A DNA stretch of 64,000 nt from Pseudovibrio flavus (GTDB lineage: Bacteria > Pseudomonadota > Alphaproteobacteria > Rhizobiales > Stappiaceae): NCBI RefSeq assembly GCF_009711345.1, contig NZ_SMMA01000061.1, forward strand, positions 186,525-250,524, written 5' to 3'. Shown piece by piece: positions 20,410 through 28,953 of the stretch (positions are counted from its first letter, which is position 1; each line of letters opens with the position of its first letter). The notes beneath the pieces were generated by a model, which saw only the letters and a program-made list of their open reading frames with translations, did not search any database and was not told the DNA's origin. The position numbers were made by a program, and so were the translations under genes.

Positions 20410-20438
20410 TTGCTTTTAATGGTGCTTTTGGGTTCTAT
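20410..20438 (+). promoter_or_regulatory. Possible sigma-70-type promoter of purM
   Basis: TTGCTT and TTCTAT are separated by exactly 17 nt, about 60 bp before the purM start. This is a pattern match by eye only. Confidence 0.3.
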
Positions 20439-20498
20439 GCCGCCAAAATCACAAAGAACGCGGCGACCCTTCGCTCGCACAACGACGGAGTAAAATCC

Positions 20499-21578
20499 AT
20501 GAGCCAGGCCCAAGATGGCGGCAAAGGTCTTACCTATTCTCAAGCAGGTGTCGATATTGATGCGGGTAACGCGCTTGTAAAGCGCATTTCACCATTGGTG
20601 AAAGCAACACGCCGTTCCGGTGCAGATGGTGAAATTGGTGGTTTTGGCGGTCTCTTTGATGTGAAGGGTGCAGGATTTAAAGATCCAATCCTTGTCGCAG
20701 CAAATGATGGTGTGGGTACCAAGCTCAAAATCGCAATCGACTCCGACCAACACGCAACCGTTGGTATCGACCTCGTAGCTATGTGCGTGAACGATCTTAT
20801 CGTTCAGGGCGCAGAACCGCTGTTCTTCCTTGATTATTTTGCATGTGGTGCGCTGGACGTAGAACGCGCAACCGCAGTTATCGCAGGCATTGCTGAAGGC
20901 TGCAAAATCTCCGGCTGCGCCCTCATCGGCGGTGAAACCGCTGAAATGCCGGGCATGTACGCCAAAGACGATTATGACCTTGCAGGTTTTGCAGTTGGCG
21001 CGGCAGAACGCGGCCAGCTTCTTCCATCTGCGGACATTAAAGAAGGCGACGTTCTTCTGGGTCTTACCTCTTCCGGCGTTCACTCCAACGGCTTCTCCCT
21101 CGTTCGTAAGATCGTAGAGGTATCTGGCCTTGGCTGGCAGGACGCAGCACCATTTGAAGCGGATAAGAGCCTTGGCGAAGCGCTGATGGCCCCGACCCGC
21201 ATCTATGTTAAACCAATACTGGCTGCAATCCGCGAAACCGGTGCAGTAAAAGCAATGGCTCACATCACCGGCGGCGGTCTTCCTGAAAACCTGCCTCGCG
21301 TTCTTCCTGATGCTTTGGCAGCGCGCATCAACCTTGATGCAATCAACGCTCCTGCGGTGTTCCGCTGGCTTTCCCAGACTGGCGACGTTGCCCAGTCTGA
21401 AATGCTGCGCACCTTCAACTGCGGCGTAGGCATGGTCGTTGTTGTCAGCGCTGAAAAGGCTGATGAAGCAATTGCCAAGCTCGAAGCAGAAGGCGAAACC
21501 GTTCTACGTCTCGGCCAGCTTGAAGCACGCTCCGGCGAAGCAGTCGTGTTCGACGGCGCACTGGACATGAGCCTATGA
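20499..21578 (+). CDS. purM: Phosphoribosylformylglycinamidine cyclo-ligase (AIR synthetase)
   Basis: A 359-aa enzyme of de novo purine synthesis converting FGAM to AIR with ATP. The N-terminal [20 protein letters not shown], the [10 protein letters not shown] loop, [16 protein letters not shown] and the late [16 protein letters not shown] are diagnostic. ATG 20499 with GGAG upstream fits homologues; an upstream in-frame ATG at 20319 would add 60 residues that look non-coding. It overlaps purN by ATGA. Confidence 0.96.
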   Translation: MSQAQDGGKGLTYSQAGVDIDAGNALVKRISPLVKATRRSGADGEIGGFGGLFDVKGAGFKDPILVAANDGVGTKLKIAIDSDQHATVGIDLVAMCVNDLIVQGAEPLFFLDYFACGALDVERATAVIAGIAEGCKISGCALIGGETAEMPGMYAKDDYDLAGFAVGAAERGQLLPSADIKEGDVLLGLTSSGVHSNGFSLVRKIVEVSGLGWQDAAPFEADKSLGEALMAPTRIYVKPILAAIRETGAVKAMAHITGGGLPENLPRVLPDALAARINLDAINAPAVFRWLSQTGDVAQSEMLRTFNCGVGMVVVVSAEKADEAIAKLEAEGETVLRLGQLEARSGEAVVFDGALDMSL

Positions 21579-22237
21579 GCGAATTCGCACCCAAAAAAGT
21601 TGCAGTTCTGATTTCCGGCCGCGGCAGCAATATGGCCTCCCTTATTGCTGCAGCCAAGGAAGAAGGGTATCCGGCCCAGATCGTTCTGGTTGCCTCCAAT
21701 AACCCTGATGCTAAAGGTCTTGAGACAGCAGCTGCAGAAGGCATTGCCACCTGCGCCGTTGATCACAAAGCCTACGGCAAGGACCGCGAAGCCTTTGAAA
21801 AGGCGCTGAACGAAGAAATCGTAAAGTCTGGTGCAGAGCTGGTCGTTCTGGCAGGCTTTATGCGCTTGCTAACGCCTTGGTTCGTGAAGCAGTGGGAAGG
21901 CCGGATGATCAACATCCACCCTGCTCTCCTGCCAAGCTTCAAAGGTCTGGACACGCACCAGCGCGCAATTGATGCAGGTGTTCGTCTCCACGGCGCGACT
22001 GTCCACTTCGTTACACCTGAAATGGATGTAGGCCCGATCATTATGCAGGGAGCGGTTCCGGTTCTTGACGATGATACGGAAGCAACCCTTGCGGCTCGCG
22101 TTCTCACCGTAGAACACGAGATCTATCCGGAAGCGCTGGCACTTGTAGCCGCAGAGCGCACCTGCATTGAAGGTATGCGCGTTCGCATTCTTGGTAGCGA
22201 TGATATGGAAGAAGACCTGATCGCTCCTGTAGTTTAG
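21575..22237 (+). CDS. purN: Phosphoribosylglycinamide formyltransferase
   Basis: A 220-aa folate-dependent GAR transformylase, the third step of purine synthesis, using 10-formyl-THF. The formyltransferase motif [13 protein letters not shown] is at the N-terminus. The catalytic core [20 protein letters not shown] carries the Asn, His and downstream Asp (EMDVGPII). Its cofactor is the product of Fhs encoded at the left of the window. It is translationally coupled to purM and followed by a strong terminator. Confidence 0.96.
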   Translation: MSEFAPKKVAVLISGRGSNMASLIAAAKEEGYPAQIVLVASNNPDAKGLETAAAEGIATCAVDHKAYGKDREAFEKALNEEIVKSGAELVVLAGFMRLLTPWFVKQWEGRMINIHPALLPSFKGLDTHQRAIDAGVRLHGATVHFVTPEMDVGPIIMQGAVPVLDDDTEATLAARVLTVEHEIYPEALALVAAERTCIEGMRVRILGSDDMEEDLIAPVV

Positions 22238-22272
22238 CGGTCAGAGCAATCTGCTTTCATTTGTGATTTTTT

Positions 22273-22305
22273 AACGCGGCTTCGGGAAACCCAAGCCGCG
22301 TTTTT
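22273..22305. terminator. Bidirectional terminator between purN and the molybdoenzyme gene
   Basis: Stem AACGCGGCTT / AAGCCGCGTT with a short GC-rich loop, preceded by TTTTTT and followed by TTTTTA. It ends immediately before the stop of the convergent minus-strand gene. Confidence 0.85.
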
Positions 22306-22306
22306 A

Positions 22307-24397
22307 TTAGAGTTTGCGGACCGCTATATGGGCATCATGGAATGCCGCGCCGCCAAACGGTGCCACTTGGTCAGCACCAGTGAGCGTGTTGATACCACAT
22401 CCATTGATGAAGCTTGCATTCGGCCAAAGCCCCTCGCTGACAACGGTGCCTCGCTTATGGCTCTCACGCACATCGCAATGCAGCTGTACTTCGCCGCGGT
22501 GATTGTAAAGCGCGACAGCATCACCATCGCTAACACCCAGCGCTGCCGCATCCTCTGGATGAAGAATAGCCGTCGGACGCCCTTCTTTGGCGATAGAACC
22601 TTCCGTCTCGTTGAACGATGAGTTCAAGAATGACCGTGCAGGTGCTGTTACCAGCCTGAATGGATAGTCTTGCGTCGGTTTTTCAGTCACATCCCAGTGG
22701 TCCGGCAGGCTCGGCATATCTGCCCACGGTCCCATAACGCCAGCATTCGTTACAGGAACAGACTTCCAGTCCGGTTTAAAACGGAACCGTCCATCCGAGT
22801 AACCGAAGCCGGTCAGATAGTGAGAGGTTTCGAAATTTGGCTGGCAGTCGATCCAACGCTCGCTTTCCAAACGCTCCAAACCGCCATAACCGGAAGAGCG
22901 CAGCATATAATCGACATGCTCACGAGCAGACCACGCATGGGCCTCATGGTATTGACCATCCGTGCGTTTGATCAGCTCATTGAGAACGTAGAGGTTCTCT
23001 TTCGCCTCACCCGGCGCATCCATAAGCTTCGGGCCAAACAAAATAGACTGCTGACCACCTGCTTTATATATGTCGTCATGCTCTAGAAACTGGGTCGCGG
23101 GCAGCACGATATCTGCCATCAGCGCAGTCTCGGTCATGAACTGCTCATGCACAACGGTGAAGAGGTCTTCCCTCGCCATCCCTTCGCGTACTAGCGCTTG
23201 CTCCGGCGCAGTAGACATAGGGTTTGTGTTCTGGATCAGCATTGCGGTAACAGGAGGACCACCAAGCAGCGCTTCTTCATCGCCTGTCAGAATGCGGCCG
23301 ATCTGGGATTGGTCCAGCTCGCGTATGCCCTCTTCTTTCAGGCTGTGTCCTTCGATCATGGAGTAGTCGAGACCAAAGATGCCGCCGTTGTTGTGGAAGC
23401 AGCCGCCGCCCTCATACTGGTAATGACCGCCTACGACGGCAATGCACGAGGCGGCATGCATATTGGCCGTTCCATTGCGCGAGCGGCTGAACCCATAGCC
23501 CAAACGGAAGAACGTCTTTTGCGTTTTCCCGATTAGCCGCGCGAATTCCTCAATCGCATCGACTTCCAATCCGGTGATTTCCGCAGCCCATTCAGGCCCC
23601 TTGTCTTTCAGATGCGCTTCCAGCTCTTCCGGCGCATCCGCATAGGCCTTCATATAGTCTCTATCCGCGTACCCATCGCGGAAAAGCACATGCATCACAG
23701 CACAGGCCAGCGCACCATCTGTTCCGGGGCGAATGATAAGGCCAATATCGGCCTGCTTCATCGTCTCGGTTTCATACACATCAACGACGGCAATCTTCGC
23801 GCCACGTTTCTTTCGTGCTGCGATGGCGTGCGTCATAACGTTGATCTGCGTCGCGACCGGATTGGTGCCCCATATGACAACAAAGTCGGAAAGCGCCATC
23901 TCGCGCGGATCGGGACCAGCTAGACGGCCGGTACCGGCAATGTAACCCGTCCAAGCCATGTTGGTGCAGAACGTGGCATACATGCCAGAATAATTCTTGG
24001 AATGGCGCAGACGATTGATACTGTCGCGCTGAACGAGGCCCATGGTGCCTGCAAAGAAGTAAGGCCATACCGCCTGCGGTCCGTGACGCTCTTCCGCCTC
24101 AAGAAACTTGCGAGCGATGAGATCAAGCGCCTCATCCCATGAGACGCGGGTAAACTCGCCGCTCCCTTTTGGGCCGGTACGCTTTAGCGGATAAAGCAAT
24201 CTGTCGGGGTGATGTAGACGCTCGCTATATCGGGCAACCTTCGCGCAAATCACACCGGCCGTATAGCTGTTCTCTCTAGCACCGCGCAAACGGGCAAGGC
24301 GGCCGTCCGGTTTAAACTCCACCTCAACGGCGCAGCTTGAAGGACAATCATGAGGACAGACCGAAAAGGCCTTGGAAGGCTTGGAGTGCGCGTTCAT
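22307..24397 (-). CDS. Molybdopterin oxidoreductase (DMSO reductase superfamily)
   Basis: A 696-aa single-subunit-looking enzyme with an N-terminal 4Fe-4S site (Cys14, Cys18, Cys22 and Cys51; the motif CPHDCPSSC is recurrent in this subfamily). It has a molybdopterin-binding body and a C-terminal dinucleotide-binding domain (about residues 575-690). No twin-arginine signal is seen, so it is probably cytoplasmic. Cofactor contacts are suggested by VIWGTNPVATQIN and by TEGSIAKEGRPTAILHPEDA near the C-terminus. Electron partner and substrate are unknown; no ferredoxin-like or membrane subunit is adjacent. It is related to formate-dehydrogenase or thiosulfate-reductase-type proteins, but I cannot name it. 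Confidence 0.85.
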   Translation of the reverse strand: MNAHSKPSKAFSVCPHDCPSSCAVEVEFKPDGRLARLRGARENSYTAGVICAKVARYSERLHHPDRLLYPLKRTGPKGSGEFTRVSWDEALDLIARKFLEAEERHGPQAVWPYFFAGTMGLVQRDSINRLRHSKNYSGMYATFCTNMAWTGYIAGTGRLAGPDPREMALSDFVVIWGTNPVATQINVMTHAIAARKKRGAKIAVVDVYETETMKQADIGLIIRPGTDGALACAVMHVLFRDGYADRDYMKAYADAPEELEAHLKDKGPEWAAEITGLEVDAIEEFARLIGKTQKTFFRLGYGFSRSRNGTANMHAASCIAVVGGHYQYEGGGCFHNNGGIFGLDYSMIEGHSLKEEGIRELDQSQIGRILTGDEEALLGGPPVTAMLIQNTNPMSTAPEQALVREGMAREDLFTVVHEQFMTETALMADIVLPATQFLEHDDIYKAGGQQSILFGPKLMDAPGEAKENLYVLNELIKRTDGQYHEAHAWSAREHVDYMLRSSGYGGLERLESERWIDCQPNFETSHYLTGFGYSDGRFRFKPDWKSVPVTNAGVMGPWADMPSLPDHWDVTEKPTQDYPFRLVTAPARSFLNSSFNETEGSIAKEGRPTAILHPEDAAALGVSDGDAVALYNHRGEVQLHCDVRESHKRGTVVSEGLWPNASFINGCGINTLTGADQVAPFGGAAFHDAHIAVRKL

Positions 24398-24516
24398 GTG
24401 TTCCCGAAATAATCGTGTTTGCGGCCAACGTTTTCAAAGAGCCATCTCCACCCCATAAACCGTTGGGTGTCAAGGCACACCAGCCCAACTGACATAGATG
24501 TGAAGCACTACAGAAA

Positions 24517-24549
24517 CAAAAAGGCCGGACGAACTGCCCGACCTTTAAA
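24517..24549 (-). terminator. Rho-independent terminator of ndk
   Basis: On the minus strand AAAGGTCGGG pairs with CCGGCCTTT with a mismatch, followed by TTTTTGTTTC. It is 22 bp past the ndk stop. Confidence 0.8.
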
Positions 24550-24570
24550 ACTCGCAGTTTGATCTGGCTA

Positions 24571-24993
24571 TTAGCCAACGATCTCGGTTTCAGAGAACCA
24601 GTATGCGATTTCGATCTGTGCGTTTTCAGCAGAGTCGGAACCATGAACAGAGTTCTCGCCGATGGAAAGAGCAAATGCTTTGCGAATGGTACCTTCAACA
24701 GCTTCTGCTGGATTGGTTGCGCCCATAACTTCGCGGTTCTTTGCAATAGCGTTTTCGCCTTCAAGAACCTGAACGATGGTTGGAGCGGAAGACATGAATT
24801 CAGTCAGTTCGCCAAAGAATGGACGCTCTTTGTGGACCGCGTAAAAACCTTCTGCCTGCTTCAAGGACATCCAAACGCGCTTGGAAGCAACAACGCGCAG
24901 ACCGGATTCTTCCAGCTTCGCGGTAATTGCGCCAGTAAGGTTGCGCTTGGTAGCGTCTGGCTTGATCATGGAGAAGGTGCGTTCAATCGCCAT
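24571..24993 (-). CDS. ndk: Nucleoside diphosphate kinase
   Basis: A 140-aa enzyme that transfers phosphate between nucleoside tri- and diphosphates through a phospho-His. Active-site His117 lies in SVHGSDS and Lys11 in MIKPDA; the length is normal. AGGAA lies 7 nt before the ATG. It is monocistronic, with a possible promoter about 50 bp upstream and its own terminator. Confidence 0.97.
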   Translation of the reverse strand: MAIERTFSMIKPDATKRNLTGAITAKLEESGLRVVASKRVWMSLKQAEGFYAVHKERPFFGELTEFMSSAPTIVQVLEGENAIAKNREVMGATNPAEAVEGTIRKAFALSIGENSVHGSDSAENAQIEIAYWFSETEIVG

Positions 24994-25043
24994 CTTTTAT
25001 TCCTGTCTGTAACTGTGGGTACAAAAGCTGCACCCGATACTGA

Positions 25044-25072
25044 AATATCCCAGAGGGCTCACGTAAACCCAA
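25044..25072 (-). promoter_or_regulatory. Possible ndk promoter
   Basis: Read on the minus strand, TTGGGT and GATATT are separated by 17 nt, about 50 bp upstream of the ndk start codon. Pattern match only. Confidence 0.3.
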
Positions 25073-25276
25073 AATTGAGGAGTTTGCGCAGGGTATACTT
25101 TTAGAACACTGCCTATTGCAAGTAGCTATACGTTTATTTGCGTATCTTTTTTCGATCTCCCGTAACCCACTCAACTCTTTAGGGAAACTTCACCTCCATT
25201 ATATAGGTGTATCCACGATTATCAAATCCACCTAATTCCAAATGCGTCTGGGGACCACGGTAACAATTCGCAAAAA

Positions 25277-25290
25277 TTGATTCCCATCAA
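25277..25290 (+). promoter_or_regulatory. FNR/FixK-type binding site
   Basis: TTGATTCCCATCAA is an exact match to the FNR/FixK/FnrL consensus TTGAT-N4-ATCAA. It is centred about 64 bp before the DinB-family start codon. A class II activated promoter would then begin about 20-25 bp before that codon, just upstream of its GAGG ribosome-binding site. No clear -10 box is visible. Confidence 0.6.
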
Positions 25291-25347
25291 TTTCTAATCG
25301 CCTCTTTAGAAGCACTCTACGCGCAACAATTTCGGAAGAGGTTTGCC

Positions 25348-25881
25348 ATGAAAGCAGCGTTCGTAATGTACGCAGCATATAATAAGTGGGCTAATGGTAT
25401 CCTGCTTAGAGAATGCGAACAGATTAGCGAAGACGATTACCACCGCGACATGGGGGTATATTTCGGCTCGATCCACCGCACGCTGGACCACCAACTGCTG
25501 GCCGATCACGTATGGCTATACCGCCTGACTGGTGATGGCGAACCATTCGACAGCCTTGATGATGATATGACCGGCTCTTTGGATGTGCTGACAGAAAAGC
25601 GCATTCGCCTTGATGAACGCATCATCTCCACCATTGATCAGATGAAGGAATCTGATCTCATGCGCACGCTCATCTACCGCACTCTGCGCAAACCTCTTGT
25701 GATGCAGCAGCCGCTTGGCGCGGCCCTCTTCCACTTCTTTAACCACCAGACCCATCATCGCGGTCAGGTCCATGCTCTTATGCACCAACTCGGCCGCACG
25801 CCACCGGCTCTGGATCTCATCTATTTCCAGAACGAGAGCGGGGTTGGCATGGCCAAAGACAAGTACCGCGTAATGCCATAG
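25348..25881 (+). CDS. DinB-family metalloprotein
   Basis: A 177-aa four-helix-bundle protein of the DinB/YfiT-like superfamily. Members bind a divalent metal through three His and often act as thiol-dependent (bacillithiol, mycothiol or glutathione) transferases. Likely ligands are in SIHRTLDHQLLADHVW (about residue 42-55) and FNHQTHHRGQVHALM (about residue 131-145). This is not the DNA polymerase IV also called DinB. GAGG lies 7 nt before ATG 25348. A perfect FNR/FixK-type site upstream suggests oxygen-responsive control. Substrate unknown. Confidence 0.85.
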   Translation: MKAAFVMYAAYNKWANGILLRECEQISEDDYHRDMGVYFGSIHRTLDHQLLADHVWLYRLTGDGEPFDSLDDDMTGSLDVLTEKRIRLDERIISTIDQMKESDLMRTLIYRTLRKPLVMQQPLGAALFHFFNHQTHHRGQVHALMHQLGRTPPALDLIYFQNESGVGMAKDKYRVMP

Positions 25882-25981
25882 GGAACGCCTTAAGCGGTTT
25901 CCTATTTAAAGAGCGCAATTTATGTCAATCAGTGGCAGTTGCGCTCTTGCCAAACCGCAGCATTGGGTTCAAACAACGCCA

Positions 25982-27871
25982 ATGCTACAGATTACCGACC
26001 TCACCTACCGCATTGCAGGACGCCTGCTGATTGATAACGCCAGCGTCACCATTCCCTCCAACGCCAAAACCGGCTTGGTTGGTCGAAATGGTGCGGGCAA
26101 ATCAACGCTTTTCAAGATTTTGATGGGCGAGCTTTCATCAGAAAGCGGCTCATCGTCCATGCCACGCAATGCGCGTATCGGTCAGGTCGCACAGGAAGCG
26201 CCGGGAACGCAGGATAGTCTGCTCCAGACAGTTCTTGCAGCCGATACAGAACGTACTGCCCTGCTTGAGGAAGCTGAAACGGCAACGGACCCGATCCGCA
26301 TTGCCGAAATTCACACGCGCCTTGCAGATATTGGCAGCCACAGCGCAGAAGCGCGCGCTGGCGCTATTCTTTCCGGCCTTGGCTTTTCAGCCGAGCAGCA
26401 GCAAGAGCCTTGCGCCAACTTCTCCGGTGGTTGGCGTATGCGCGTTGCGCTGGCAGCGCTTCTATTCTCCGAGCCTGACCTGCTACTCCTCGACGAGCCA
26501 ACCAACTACCTCGACTTGGAAGGTACGCTGTGGCTTGAAAACTTCGTCGCTCGCTACCCGCATCAGGTTCTACTGATCTCGCACGACCGCGACCTACTTA
26601 ACAAAGCAGTCGATTCCATCGTGCATCTGGATCGCGGCAAGCTCACATTCTATCGCGGTGGTTATGATAGCTTTGACCGTCAACGACGCGAAAAACTGAT
26701 CCTTCAGAAGAAGGAGAGCGAAAAGGTCGAAGCACGCCGCAAGCATATGCAGGCGTTTGTTGATCGCTTCCGCGCAAAGGCAACCAAGGCCCGTCAGGCT
26801 CAGTCTCGCCTGAAGATGCTGGAGAAGATGCAGCCTATTACCGTATTGGATATGGAAAGTGGTCTACCGCTTCGTATTCCGGATGCGCAGGTGCAGCTCT
26901 CTCCGCCAATCATCAAGCTGGAAAGCGCGTCTGTCGGTTACGGCGACAAAACCATTCTCTCACGCATCAATCTGAACATCGATCACGATGACCGTATTGC
27001 TCTGCTGGGTGCCAATGGTAACGGCAAGTCCACATTCGCCAAGCTGATTGCCGGCCGTTTGGGCTTGCAGGCGGGTAACATGATTACCTCGCCAAAACTG
27101 AACACCGCATTTTTCGCCCAGCACCAACTGGACGACCTGATGCCGGACGCAACCGCAGTCGATCACGTTCGCCCATTGATGCCAGATGCGCCAGAATCCA
27201 AGCTGCGTGCCCGCGTTGATCAGTTCGGTCTGCCGACAGACCGTATGGACACCGCTGCAAGAGATCTTTCCGGTGGTGAAAAGGCACGCCTTCTACTGGG
27301 CCTCGCAACCTTTACCGGCCCTAACCTTCTCATCCTCGACGAACCAACCAACCACTTGGACATCGACAGCCGCGAAGCGCTGGTACACGCAATCAACGAG
27401 TATCGCGGCGCAGTCATTCTTATCTCGCACGATCGTCACCTGATCGAAGCCTGTGCTGATCGTCTGTGGCTCGTAAACGAAGGCACCGTGAAGCCATACG
27501 ATGGTGACATGGAGGACTATCGCAAGCTCATCCTGCAGAAGGACAAAGACAACGGCGACAAGGGCAGTTCGGCTAATGGCGAGGAAAAGAAAGAATCTTT
27601 AACAGACCGTCGCCGCGCGGCTGCAGAAAAGCGCGCTCAGCTTGCTCCACTGAAGAAGAAAATTCAGGAGCAGGAAAAAGAGATGGCTCGTCTTCAAGAG
27701 AAGATGGACAAGCTCGACGTAGCCCTATCTGACGGCGATCTCTATGTGAACGATCCTGAAAAAGCAACGAAGTACGCCAAGATCCGCGCTGAAGCTGAAC
27801 GTCTGCTTGCAAGAGCTGAAGAGAAATGGCTCGAACTATCCGATCAGTATGAGGAAGCTGGCGGCGAGTAA
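25982..27871 (+). CDS. ABC-F family ATPase (YheS-like)
   Basis: About 629 aa with two ABC ATPase domains and no membrane segment, as in ribosome-associated ABC-F translation factors. Domain 1 has GRNGAGKST, signature FSGGWRMR and LLLLDEPTNYLDLEG. Domain 2 has GANGNGKST, LSGGEKARL and LLILDEPTNHLDIDS. The linker between them is Lys/Arg-rich. A C-terminal coiled coil (about residues 535-627) follows a Gly/Ser/Glu-rich hinge, as in YheS. The family start corresponds to MLQITDLTYRI at 25982; an ATG at 25922 with a weak AAAGAG upstream is an alternative. Confidence 0.87.
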   Translation: MLQITDLTYRIAGRLLIDNASVTIPSNAKTGLVGRNGAGKSTLFKILMGELSSESGSSSMPRNARIGQVAQEAPGTQDSLLQTVLAADTERTALLEEAETATDPIRIAEIHTRLADIGSHSAEARAGAILSGLGFSAEQQQEPCANFSGGWRMRVALAALLFSEPDLLLLDEPTNYLDLEGTLWLENFVARYPHQVLLISHDRDLLNKAVDSIVHLDRGKLTFYRGGYDSFDRQRREKLILQKKESEKVEARRKHMQAFVDRFRAKATKARQAQSRLKMLEKMQPITVLDMESGLPLRIPDAQVQLSPPIIKLESASVGYGDKTILSRINLNIDHDDRIALLGANGNGKSTFAKLIAGRLGLQAGNMITSPKLNTAFFAQHQLDDLMPDATAVDHVRPLMPDAPESKLRARVDQFGLPTDRMDTAARDLSGGEKARLLLGLATFTGPNLLILDEPTNHLDIDSREALVHAINEYRGAVILISHDRHLIEACADRLWLVNEGTVKPYDGDMEDYRKLILQKDKDNGDKGSSANGEEKKESLTDRRRAAAEKRAQLAPLKKKIQEQEKEMARLQEKMDKLDVALSDGDLYVNDPEKATKYAKIRAEAERLLARAEEKWLELSDQYEEAGGE

Positions 27872-27933
27872 CGAGACCCGCCCTTCAAAACAGTACCCAG
27901 CTCACTTTAAGGGCTGAAAGAGAACTCTCAAGA

Positions 27934-27970
27934 AAGCCTGCTAGATAACTGTTCTATCAGGCTTTTCTTT
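27934..27970 (+). terminator. Terminator overlapping the holC stop
   Basis: AAGCCTG pairs with CAGGCTT, extended by an internal TAG/CTA, followed by TTCTTT. It lies downstream of the plus-strand ABC-F gene and includes the stop codon of the convergent holC. Confidence 0.6.
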
Positions 27971-28406
27971 CCCAGCCACCCTGCTCCGTCTGCGCCCAGT
28001 AGGTCAACTCGTGATCAAGACCTTTCACCTCAACCCAGCGCTGACGTGCTTCCTGAAGCGCTTCAGGGTCGTTTCCATCAAACATATAAACAACACGCTG
28101 GTACTCGCTCGCATCGGGTAACGGAGCACGATCGACGCAAAAACGTACGATTGAAGTGTTCGGGTTGTCACCTTCACATGTGAGGTAGATCGGCTGCGCT
28201 TCTTCGTAACCATCCTCTTTGGTGCCATGGGGCAAGAAGGCTTCGTCGGAATAGGTCCACAAATGCGCGTTCATCGAATCGCGGCGCTCCTGACTGCCAA
28301 ACTGAACCGTTACGGCCCAGTCCCTGTCCAGGCACTTTTGAAGGAGCAAAGGCAAAGCCTGTTCCAAAGGAAATTTCGAAAGCTGGTAGAACAGCACTTC
28401 ACTCAT
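27957..28406 (-). CDS. holC: DNA polymerase III subunit chi
   Basis: A 149-aa clamp-loader accessory protein that links DNA polymerase III to SSB. HolC-family stretches are visible: EVLFYQLSKFPLEQALPLLLQKCLDRDWAV, the central LWTYSDEAFLPHG and the late QRVVYMFDGNDPEALQEARQRW. ATG 28406 is chosen over a TTG at 28424. In many alphaproteobacteria holC neighbours pepA; here they are on the same strand but separated by a 40-codon plus-strand ORF and terminator. Confidence 0.88.
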   Translation of the reverse strand: MSEVLFYQLSKFPLEQALPLLLQKCLDRDWAVTVQFGSQERRDSMNAHLWTYSDEAFLPHGTKEDGYEEAQPIYLTCEGDNPNTSIVRFCVDRAPLPDASEYQRVVYMFDGNDPEALQEARQRWVEVKGLDHELTYWAQTEQGGWERKA

Positions 28407-28728
28407 GTGTAAAACCCACTCCAATGGCTGCTAAGTATTTTACGCTAGGTCAGTTTTCCCGTTGCGTTTCCTAGGCCCAAACACACAACTGTAGAATTTG
28501 GGGCACAGCCTATTCTAAAAATTAGGGAATTCGCCGAGCGTTCGGTTGCACTCCCTGCGATATTCCGAGATAAATGCCACCAGTACAAAATTGGTTTGTA
28601 TTCGACAACTCTTAAAACCTATTAACTATGCATAAACCCTCCATGATATTTATTCGTGGGTGTTATGAGGATTGCGCAACAAGCCAGTCCCTTAAAAAGA
28701 TAATGCGGGTGGCATCAAAGGGTCGATA
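28407..28728. other. Intergenic region upstream of a small ORF
   Basis: 322 bp, relatively AT-rich, between the holC start and the small ORF at 28729. I see no gene here. An imperfect inverted segment (TATTCTAAAAATTAGGGAAT, 28511-28530) is too degenerate to call an operator. Promoters for holC (minus) and the small ORF (plus) should lie here. Confidence 0.4.
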
Positions 28729-28851
28729 ATGTTTGCGCGTATAGCTTTGTTTCTAACGCTGGTCTGTGGTTTGGTGGGTGTAACGGCAGCAGTTGGCGCT
28801 ATTTTGCCAACAACCGACTACCAGACCTGTGAAAACTACAAAACCTGTTAA
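28729..28851 (+). CDS. Putative 40-aa membrane or secreted small protein
   Basis: A 40-codon ORF with ATG 28729 and AAAGGG 7 nt upstream. The N-terminus has one Arg at position 4, then a long hydrophobic stretch (residues 5-26). The last 14 residues are polar and carry two Cys (34 and 40, the latter C-terminal). This is either a single-pass membrane peptide or a signal peptide with a very short Cys-containing product. It has its own intergenic space and a downstream hairpin plus terminator. I recognise no family; coding potential is unproven. Confidence 0.5.
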   Translation: MFARIALFLTLVCGLVGVTAAVGAILPTTDYQTCENYKTC

Positions 28852-28873
28852 ACGGTTAGAGTTCTTAGAGTTT

Positions 28874-28898
28874 TAGGCCCTCGTTTTTGATGGGCCTA
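28874..28898 (+). other. Hairpin after the small ORF
   Basis: TAGGCCC and GGGCCTA form a perfect 7-bp stem with an 11-nt T-rich loop, 23 bp after the small ORF stop. It has no U-tract of its own and is followed at once by a strong terminator. Confidence 0.5.
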
Positions 28899-28903
28899 CA
28901 AAT

Positions 28904-28936
28904 AAAAAAGCCGGAGGTTTTTCCTCCGGCTTTTTT
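28904..28936. terminator. Strong bidirectional terminator
   Basis: A 14-bp perfect stem AAAAAAGCCGGAGG / CCTCCGGCTTTTTT with a T5 loop. It serves pepA on the minus strand and the small ORF on the plus strand. Confidence 0.92.
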
Positions 28937-28953
28937 GCTGCATTTTCCAAAGC

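Noticed and set aside
20223-20543. A 107-residue N-terminal extension of the AI-2E family permease
   Set aside because: It would overlap the purM start on the other strand, has no membrane-protein character, and the ATG at 20222 matches the family N-terminus.
25348-25881. Calling the DinB-family gene a translesion polymerase
   Set aside because: At 177 aa with a His-bundle pattern it belongs to the DinB/YfiT metalloprotein superfamily, not DNA polymerase IV.
28511-28530. Iron-responsive (Irr/ICE-like) inverted repeat upstream of the small ORF
   Set aside because: TATTCTAAAAATTAGGGAAT has inserted G residues that break the symmetry; the match is too weak.
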